DNA from: Cohnella sp. GbtcB17
Lineage (GTDB): Bacteria > Bacillota > Bacilli > Paenibacillales > Paenibacillaceae
Direction of reading: 5' to 3'
Assembly: GCF_019091135.1 (NCBI RefSeq)
Contig: NZ_JAGXJW010000002.1
Span: forward strand, 62,001-126,000
Length of the DNA: 64,000 nt
The position numbers and the translations under genes are program-made. Of this stretch, positions 57,732 through 64,000 are shown piece by piece. Each line of letters opens with the position of its first letter. The first letter of the stretch is position 1. The notes below the pieces were generated by a model that had not been told where the DNA came from, made no database searches, and worked only from the letters and a program-made list of their open reading frames with translations.

Positions 57732-60700
57732 TCACCGCAATTGCTGTTGAAGCAGCCGGTCCAGCAGAACCGCGGCCTGTGCTCTGTTGGCGGTCCCGTT
57801 CGGCGCAAAGCTTCCGTCCGGCATGCCGCCAACAATGCCAGCTTCCCGCAGCGCCGCGACAGCTCCCCGCGCGTAGTCGGCGATCGTGCCGGCGTCCGCG
57901 AAGCCGGCTGCAGCCTCGACCGTCGCGCCAAGGTCGATCCCGGCTGCCGTCAGCGCCCGATACGTCATGACCGCCATATCCTGTCGGCTGATCCGTTCCC
58001 GGCCGCCGAAGGTGCCGTCGCCTTTCCCCTGTACGATGCCCGCTCGATAAGCGGCCGCAGCGGCGCCGGCGTACCAGGCATCGGCTTCGATGTCGGCGAA
58101 CGGCAGGCTCGCGGACGCATCGCCAGGCGTAAGATCGAGCGCGCGCACGAGCATTTGCGCAAATTCGGCCCGCGTGACCGCGCGATTCGGCTCGAAGTAG
58201 ACGTCGGAAGGGCTATTGCCGCCGACGGAGCCGTTCACCCCGTAGACGACGCCGCGCGCCGAAAGCGCGAGAATGCTGTCCGTCGCCCATGCCACCTGGC
58301 TTTCGTCGGCGAAGCGCGCCTGAGACGGCGCCGCCGCATACAGGCTGAAGTGAGCGGCATCGAACGTCGCCGTGCCGGAGGCCGGATCGTAGCGGCCGTT
58401 CTTGACCCATTCAAGCCGATTGTCGTCGGAGATCGCGTAGATCACGACCTGCGCCGGATGAACACCGGGCTCCAGGGAATACGGCACGGATACCCGAACG
58501 GTCTTGCCCGCGCCGAACGTACCGATGCGCGCTCCGCCCGCGCTGAGCGCGAAGTCGTATACCGGCCGGTCGCCGATCCGCGTACGCGTCTCCCCGGTCA
58601 ACGCCGAGGCGTCCGCGCGGCTCACGCTCAACTCGACGTCGCCGGTCGATCCGCTCCCTTCGAACAGCCCGATGGGAAGGAGCAGAACTGCGATCCCCGT
58701 ATCGACGCGAATCTGTTTAATGCCTGCGCCATCGGCGGCTTTCACCTGCGCAAGAGGCAGCTTGACGGTCATGCCTTTGACATCCGCCTGCGTTCGAATC
58801 GCGAAGCCGATGACGCCGTCCTTCGTCTCCTTCAACGCCGCCGCGAACGCCGCGGCGCTTACGTTCGCCGTCGCCTTGCCGTCCGCGCCCACCGTCACCG
58901 CGATCGAATCTGCGGCGGCCGGCGTTCCCGAGTTCGTCCCGGGTCCCGGTCCGTTCGTGCCGTCATCCGGCTTCGGTCCCGTGTTTTCCGAGAGCTCCAG
59001 CACGCCGAAGCGCGACGCGTTCGCATAGGATTGTCCGGTCGGGTCGTTCCAGGTGAATACGCTGTCCCGCGCCCCGCCGTCCTGATCGTTGTTGACCTGA
59101 AGATCGAAGCCGATCAAACGGCCTGCCGCGGGCGATATCGTATCGAGCGCGATCGCCGCTTCCACGGCATAGCCGCCGTCCACAAGCTTTGTCGCCGACG
59201 AATAGTTGTCGTCCCGCGCATGCCCGCCGACCGTTTTTGCATTTTTGTAGCTGATGCGATATTGTCCGTCATCGTCTTCGTAGGCGGCCGTCTTGCCGTT
59301 GTTTTGATCGACGAAAATTTCCACCGAATCCTGCTCCCAGGCGTTCGCTATCGCGTCGCTCAGCGCGCTGTCCGTCACGACGGCGTACACGTAAAGGTAC
59401 TGCGCGTCCCATAGCGTACGGAACTCGGCTTTGGCGCCCGCGCCTCCCTGCTGCTCGACGACGACGTCCGTCCGGTAGACGGGCGCCGCGGACCAGATGC
59501 CGTCGGGTTCGCCGTCGATGACGGGCGTGCCGCGCACGGCCGTGCCGATGCGGGTCGCTTCGATGTACGTCAGCACGCCGTAGCCCTGGCTGTCGCCGTC
59601 CTGCGCGCCGCGCGGGTCGCTCCAGGAGACGATGACCCCATTGCCGCCCTGCTCCGAGCCGTCATTGATGCCCTTGTCGGTAACGCGCACGTCGAACTTC
59701 ACCTGTTTGCCCAGCGTGCCGACGACAGGAATCGCCGCTTGCAGGACGTAACCCTCCGTCGTCTTGACGACGTCCGCATGATGGCGCGGGAAGGTCAGCT
59801 TGCGGATGCCGCCGTCGTCGACGAACAGCTCCACCTGATCGGTCTCGGTATCGGTAAGATCGCGAACCGCCACGCGTACATACAGATGCTGCGCATCCCA
59901 CAGCGTTTTCATCTGCGCCCCAAGCGTGCCGAGGCTCTCGGTCTGCAGCGCAGGCACGGTTTGCCACGCCTTATCCGCGGCGCTTGCAGGAGTACCCTGC
60001 GCCGTGTCCGCCGTCTTCGCCGTGAGCGGCAGCTTAGAAGGATTGAGCGCCTTCACCGCTTCGATCATGCCCCAATACGCATACTTGGCCTGATGACGCT
60101 TGTCGAACGGAAACGGCGCGTCCTGGCGGGTCGTGCCGCGGTTGTGCAGCCACGTATAGTCGTCCGCGACGCCCCACAGCGTTACGTTGCTGATCCAGCC
60201 TTCCGGCTTGCCGGCAGCCTTGCCCATTTCGTCGAGCCGCACCAGCTCCTTGAACAGCTCCTTGAAGCGATACCCCTGCTTGACGAGAATGTCCTCGGGG
60301 ATCGGCTCGTAGCTCGTGCTGTTGTTCGTATACACCGACACGTCCAGCTCCGTTAATTGGTTGTCGAAGCCGGCTTCGCCGAACTTGCGGATCGAATCGG
60401 AGATCTGCTGCACCGACGGCCCGCTGATGTTGATGTGCGTCTGATGGCCGACGCCGTCGATCGGCACGCCCTCGTCTCTGAGCGAGGTGGCGAGATTGTA
60501 GAGAAAATCGCGTTTTTTCGGATCGTGCGTATTGTAATCGTTGATGTACAGCTTGGCGTCCGGAAGCTCGCGGCGCGCGACGATAAACGCGGTTCGGATG
60601 AAGTCCGTGCCGGTCAGGCGGGACCACTCGCTCTTGCGTATGCCGTCCGGCTGGCCTTCGTCGATCACTTCGTTCACGACGTCGACGGATTGAATCGGTA

Positions 60701-62675
60701 CGCCCAGCGCCTTGAAATGCCGAGCCACCGTCTCGATATAAGTCGTCAGCCGGTCCAGCACGAGCTGCTTGTTCTCCGGCGTCGCGGCCAGCGGCTGGCC
60801 CGCTTCGTCGTTGAACATCCACTCGGCAGCCTGCGAGTGCCAGGCGAGCGTATGCAGGCGGAAGTCCAGGCCGTGATCCTTGGCGTACAGCGCGATCTTA
60901 TCCGCCGATGCCCAATTCCATTCGCCCTCGGAAGGGTTCAGCGACCCCGGCTTCGTAGAATTCTCTGCCACGATGGAGCTGTAGTGAAAATCGACCAGCG
61001 CCTTGGCGTCGCCCTCGATCTGCGCCGGCTCCACGGCCGCACCGATCTTGAACGAATCCGCGTAGACGTCCTTCAGCGCATCGATGTCCGTCTGGATCGG
61101 CAGCGGTCCGGCGACCGGCCCGACGTAGGTCAGTGCGAAGTCGTCGAGGTAAAACGATCTGGCTTCGCCGATGTTGTCGGCCGCTTCGACGTACGCCCGC
61201 AGCACGGACGGCGTCGTCGCGACCGTGATCGTGCCGCTTAATTGCACCCAGTCGTCCGCGGTGACGTTTGCGTTTGCGGAGACATTCGTGAACGCGCTGT
61301 CGCCGGACTGCACGGAGATCCGCAGCGCCGTCGGCGATTGGCCCGCCGCCATCCGCACCCAGGCCGACAGGCTGTACTTGTAGCCCTTGTGAATCTTGCC
61401 CATCACGTCCAGCAGCGGTCCGTCGTATTGCTGGGATACTGTCGTGAGCAAGCTGTGCGAGCCGCTCGCCGTATGATTGGCGGCATCGGTCACGGCGATT
61501 TGGCCGTCGCCGAACCTGCGCACCCAATTGCCCTGCCCGTCTTCGAAGTCCGCCAGCACGCCGCTTTGATCCAGCTCGCCTTCTCCCGGCGTGCCTTCGT
61601 CAGGCGTGACGTCCTTGAGGAGGACTTCGTCGATATACATATCCGCCACGGAAGTCGAGCCGGTCGCGGATTCGATCCAAATGCGCATCTCCGACGTGTT
61701 CGCCGGCACCTCGTAATTTTTGACTTCGAAGGAGGTCCAGCCGTCGGCGCGCACTTCCCGGTCGCCCGCCAGCCACGGATATTGATTGTCGAGCAGCGGC
61801 GAAACGACTTTGGACGCCAGGTGCAGCGTATCGACGCCTTCGCCGAGCTTCACCTTGAGCGACAGATCGTACGTGCGTCCTGACTGCATGACGCCCGTCA
61901 GATTCAGCGTCGGGCTGCTGGCCCGCGAGCCGCGTGCGCCGAGCTTGAGCGAATGCGTGCCGTCCGATGCAGTGTCCGCTGACACGCCGATCGTCCCCGT
62001 GCCGCCCCAGCTCAAGTTTTCCCAGCCGCCGGTCTGTCCGTCCTCAAAGCTCTGCGCCAGCACGACCGCGCCGGACACCGGTCCCGGATCGGACGGCGTC
62101 GGATCCTCGTCAGGAAGCGACACGAGCTTCGCCGCAAACGTGTCCACATAGTAGTCGACCGTCGCATTGTCGGTGGACTGGACGTACACCTGATAGCCGG
62201 AGGCGCGCGCGTCCACGGTCATCCGGCCCTCGAGCAGCACCCAGTCCGCGGAGGTAACCGGCTTCGCGTCGATCCTGGCATAAGCGCCCGCGTCGCCTTC
62301 GGGGAGGCCTTGCTGATTGATCGTCAGCTCGACCGTCGCCGTGACGGCCGGCACATCTTCCTTTAATTTAGCGTAGATGGAAAAGTCATACGTGCCGCCG
62401 GGCACCAGTGCGCTCGCATCCACGCCCGGTCCGTTCCACGTCGCAGTTCGTCCGGTTGCGAGCAAGCTGCCCGTCCCGCTTTGCGCGGTCGCCGTCGACT
62501 GCGAGACGGTCTCGGTGCCTCGCTTGAACCAGCCGTCCGTGCCCGTGTCGAAGCTGGCGCTCATCACCGTATCCCCCGCCGCGGCGATCGCCTGGCCCGC
62601 GCCCCAGCCGGTCGGCACCGCAATGGCGATGCCCAGCATCGCGGCCAGGACGGCTTTAAGTCTTATTTTCCGCAT
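57732..62675 (-). CDS. xynA: S-layer-anchored GH10 endo-beta-1,4-xylanase, multidomain
   Basis: The 1647-aa enzyme has a signal peptide (LKAVLAAMLGIAIAVPTGWG), three CBM4/9/22-type xylan-binding modules (about 33-515), a GH10 barrel (525-885), two CBM9 modules (about 888-1230), a linker, an unassigned beta-rich domain (1245-1435) and three SLH domains (1455-1645). GH10 signs are FRLHTLAWHSQAAEWM, acid/base Glu in DVVNEVIDEG (about 665) and nucleophile Glu in LTELDVSVYT (about 775). It would cut xylan while bound to the cell wall, as in other CBM22-GH10-CBM9-SLH xylanases. ATG 62675 follows AAGGGGGAAAA. The upstream frame is rejected because the signal peptide starts here. Confidence 0.95.
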   Translation of the reverse strand: MRKIRLKAVLAAMLGIAIAVPTGWGAGQAIAAAGDTVMSASFDTGTDGWFKRGTETVSQSTATAQSGTGSLLATGRTATWNGPGVDASALVPGGTYDFSIYAKLKEDVPAVTATVELTINQQGLPEGDAGAYARIDAKPVTSADWVLLEGRMTVDARASGYQVYVQSTDNATVDYYVDTFAAKLVSLPDEDPTPSDPGPVSGAVVLAQSFEDGQTGGWENLSWGGTGTIGVSADTASDGTHSLKLGARGSRASSPTLNLTGVMQSGRTYDLSLKVKLGEGVDTLHLASKVVSPLLDNQYPWLAGDREVRADGWTSFEVKNYEVPANTSEMRIWIESATGSTSVADMYIDEVLLKDVTPDEGTPGEGELDQSGVLADFEDGQGNWVRRFGDGQIAVTDAANHTASGSHSLLTTVSQQYDGPLLDVMGKIHKGYKYSLSAWVRMAAGQSPTALRISVQSGDSAFTNVSANANVTADDWVQLSGTITVATTPSVLRAYVEAADNIGEARSFYLDDFALTYVGPVAGPLPIQTDIDALKDVYADSFKIGAAVEPAQIEGDAKALVDFHYSSIVAENSTKPGSLNPSEGEWNWASADKIALYAKDHGLDFRLHTLAWHSQAAEWMFNDEAGQPLAATPENKQLVLDRLTTYIETVARHFKALGVPIQSVDVVNEVIDEGQPDGIRKSEWSRLTGTDFIRTAFIVARRELPDAKLYINDYNTHDPKKRDFLYNLATSLRDEGVPIDGVGHQTHINISGPSVQQISDSIRKFGEAGFDNQLTELDVSVYTNNSTSYEPIPEDILVKQGYRFKELFKELVRLDEMGKAAGKPEGWISNVTLWGVADDYTWLHNRGTTRQDAPFPFDKRHQAKYAYWGMIEAVKALNPSKLPLTAKTADTAQGTPASAADKAWQTVPALQTESLGTLGAQMKTLWDAQHLYVRVAVRDLTDTETDQVELFVDDGGIRKLTFPRHHADVVKTTEGYVLQAAIPVVGTLGKQVKFDVRVTDKGINDGSEQGGNGVIVSWSDPRGAQDGDSQGYGVLTYIEATRIGTAVRGTPVIDGEPDGIWSAAPVYRTDVVVEQQGGAGAKAEFRTLWDAQYLYVYAVVTDSALSDAIANAWEQDSVEIFVDQNNGKTAAYEDDDGQYRISYKNAKTVGGHARDDNYSSATKLVDGGYAVEAAIALDTISPAAGRLIGFDLQVNNDQDGGARDSVFTWNDPTGQSYANASRFGVLELSENTGPKPDDGTNGPGPGTNSGTPAAADSIAVTVGADGKATANVSAAAFAAALKETKDGVIGFAIRTQADVKGMTVKLPLAQVKAADGAGIKQIRVDTGIAVLLLPIGLFEGSGSTGDVELSVSRADASALTGETRTRIGDRPVYDFALSAGGARIGTFGAGKTVRVSVPYSLEPGVHPAQVVIYAISDDNRLEWVKNGRYDPASGTATFDAAHFSLYAAAPSQARFADESQVAWATDSILALSARGVVYGVNGSVGGNSPSDVYFEPNRAVTRAEFAQMLVRALDLTPGDASASLPFADIEADAWYAGAAAAAYRAGIVQGKGDGTFGGRERISRQDMAVMTYRALTAAGIDLGATVEAAAGFADAGTIADYARGAVAALREAGIVGGMPDGSFAPNGTANRAQAAVLLDRLLQQQLR

Positions 62676-62763
62676 CCACGTTTTCCCCCTTAAATGTCGT
62701 TCCCCGATTCGCAAGCCAAGACGGTGCGACCAGCGGTCCACAGCTCCGTGCGCCCGCACACAT

Positions 62764-62777
62764 TGTAAGCGCTTAAA
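62764..62777. promoter_or_regulatory. Candidate CcpA cre (catabolite repression) site
   Basis: TGTAAGCGCTTAAA has the palindromic core TAAGCGCTTA and fits the cre consensus (WTGNAARCGNWWWCA) with one mismatch near the end. It lies about 89 bp upstream of the xylanase start, where CcpA would repress when glucose is present. A LacI-type xylan regulator could also bind such a site. Confidence 0.6.
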
Positions 62778-62901
62778 TCGGCTTGCGTTTCTCCATTATG
62801 CAATTTCCGCCAAATCGGTCGTACCCGGAAAAGTATGGTATTTACTATAAAAAATAAAGATTCGATCGGTATGGCAAACTCGCATCGTGCCCCAGCTTCC
62901 A

Positions 62902-63240
62902 CGCGCAGGTAGTCTCGCATAGGAACAAACCAACCACTTGCCGCAGTCTCCCTACACAGGTAGTCTCACATAGGAACTCATCAGCCCCTCGCTCTAGCTC
63001 CCTCCCGCAGTTAGTCTCACATAGGAACAAACCAACCACTCGCCGCAGTCTCCCTACGCAGGAAGTCTCACATAGGAACTCATCAGCCCCTCGCTCCAGC
63101 TTCCACCTGCATGTAGTCCCACATAGGAACAAACCACCTGTTCACCCTAACTCCCTCCCGCCGGTAGTCCCACATAGGAACAAATCCGTCCCTCGCTACA
63201 GCTTCCACGCGCTTACATTCCCGGTTAGGAACAAACTGCC
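62902..63240. repeat. Seven-copy 51-bp repeat array (array 3)
   Basis: The block AGTCTCACATAGGAAC recurs with CATAGGAAC at 62918, 62969, 63020, 63071, 63122, 63173 and a degraded copy at about 63224, a period of exactly 51 bp. Two unit types (spacer CAAACCAACCACTYGCCGC and spacer TCATCAGCCCCTCGCTC) alternate over the first copies, giving a 102-bp higher-order unit. The array fills the gap between the xylanase and aguA genes. Because 51 = 3 x 17, repeating open frames exist but have no start signals, and I judge them non-coding. Confidence 0.93.
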
Positions 63241-63270
63241 GCCCAGCGCATTCGACGCGTATGACGACGG

Positions 63271-64000
63271 TCAATAAATCAACCGACCGCAGGCGTCCGG
63301 GATGCCGGATTTGCGATAAAAGTAGGTGTTGAGCTGGTCCCGCCACTCTCTCGCATGTTCGGCCTGATGCGCGAGCCGCTCTCGCACCGACGCGTGTACG
63401 CGCACGGGAAGACGATCCGCGATACCGTCCCAGGCAGCGAGCAGTCCGGCAGCCCGGTCGACGCCTTCGAAGCGCGTATCGTAAATGTGTTGAATGACGC
63501 TTTTGCCGCTCTTGAGGCGCATACCGTAGGGGACATGGTGAAAAAAGAGCAGCAGCTCGTCCGGACAGGTATCCGGAGATTCGTATAAGGCCGCTGCCGC
63601 GGCTGGGTACTGTCCTGCGTAGCCGGTGCCGGTCGCAACGGTGCGGTCGACGCCGATGCCGTCGCGATCCGCGTAGTGATAGGTGCCCCAGGGACTGTAC
63701 TCGTACCCGTCGACGTTCGGGCCGTAATGATGATGCGGGTTGACCATCCATCCGACGCCAAGCGGCGCCGTGTACGATTCGTAAATGGCGTACGAGTCCA
63801 TCAGCATCCGGATAACGGTCTCCTCGACGACCGGGTCCGGCCCAAGCGCCATTCGGATCCACTCGCGTCCGATCGCTTCAGCCGATAACGACGGATTCCA
63901 GGCGAGCCGGCCGTAGCCGTACCAGTTTGCCTGTGCGAGCAGATGGCCCGTCCAGTTGGCGTCGGTGCCGACATTGGACACTGCGGCAACGCCGCCTCGG
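63271..64000 (-). CDS. aguA: Alpha-glucuronidase GH67, C-terminal part (runs off the window)
   Basis: The 243 visible codons match the end of GH67 alpha-glucuronidase: [70 protein letters not shown]. The enzyme removes 4-O-methylglucuronic acid from xylo-oligosaccharides, usually in the cytoplasm. The catalytic acids lie upstream, beyond position 64000, and the gene is cut at its 5' side. It is in the same direction as the xylanase, 595 bp before it, separated by array 3. Confidence 0.93.
   Translation of the reverse strand, partial: RGGVAAVSNVGTDANWTGHLLAQANWYGYGRLAWNPSLSAEAIGREWIRMALGPDPVVEETVIRMLMDSYAIYESYTAPLGVGWMVNPHHHYGPNVDGYEYSPWGTYHYADRDGIGVDRTVATGTGYAGQYPAAAAALYESPDTCPDELLLFFHHVPYGMRLKSGKSVIQHIYDTRFEGVDRAAGLLAAWDGIADRLPVRVHASVRERLAHQAEHAREWRDQLNTYFYRKSGIPDACGRLIY

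Noticed and set aside
62845-63132. Open frame with 17-residue Cys-containing repeats (FLCETTC...) through array 3
   Set aside because: The 51-bp period is a multiple of three; frames on the same strand are open in more than one phase and lack start signals, so a Cys-rich peptide is not supported.

Overview
The window looks like a chromosomal segment of a high-GC, spore-forming-type Firmicute of the Paenibacillaceae (Cohnella/Paenibacillus-like). The signs are strong AGGAGG-type ribosome binding sites, frequent GTG/TTG starts, three S-layer-homology (SLH) surface proteins, a YjfB-family small protein, an S-layer-anchored GH10 xylanase next to a GH67 alpha-glucuronidase, and a CcpA-type cre-like palindrome. 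The genus is inferred from gene content only; there is no rRNA or tRNA in the window.

Layout. 0-3.5 kb: TetR regulator and divergent DHA2 efflux pump, then a 9-copy 83-bp palindrome array. 3.5-8.5 kb: two-component system, membrane alpha/beta hydrolase and a two-gene ABC-2 exporter on the minus strand. 8.6-10.1 kb: IsdG-type monooxygenase, a short repeat cluster, FMN reductase. 10.2-15.8 kb: a six-gene minus-strand operon of lipoprotein, two permeases, ATPase, DeoR regulator and an alkaline-phosphatase-superfamily enzyme. 16-20.9 kb: SLH protein with four 621-bp tandem units. 21-24.5 kb: TetR/MFS pair with a perfect operator-like palindrome, a frameshifted gene remnant, a methyltransferase, yjfB. 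24.6-28 kb: zinc-ribbon membrane protein and a redox operon (MDR dehydrogenase, HxlR regulator, RclA-like flavoprotein). 28.1-31.6 kb: double-VOC protein, GH4 glycosidase with divergent AraC regulator. 31.7-45.7 kb: one 4688-codon SLH protein. 45.9-51 kb: response regulator with a BTAD domain, 7TM histidine kinase, divergent chemotaxis receptor. 51.1-54.8 kb: a one-module nonribosomal peptide synthetase-like gene ending in a reductase domain and interrupted by one in-frame amber codon. 54.9-56.8 kb: CapA-like protein, SH3/NlpC-P60 hydrolase. 57.1-57.6 kb: a second palindrome array. 57.7-64 kb: multidomain S-layer xylanase, cre-like site, a 51-bp repeat array, and the 3' end of aguA.

How the parts fit. 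The xylanase/alpha-glucuronidase pair suggests cell-surface attack on glucuronoxylan followed by intracellular trimming. The GH4/AraC pair is another sugar-use locus. Several small regulator-plus-effector units (two TetR/MFS pairs, HxlR redox operon, TCS/ABC) look like separate stress or drug-response circuits. The features least explained by known families are the 4688-aa protein, built from about 25 beta-sandwich-like repeats followed by roughly 1900 residues of alpha-helical repeats, and the clusters of tandem repeats between genes, two of which share the same palindromic core.
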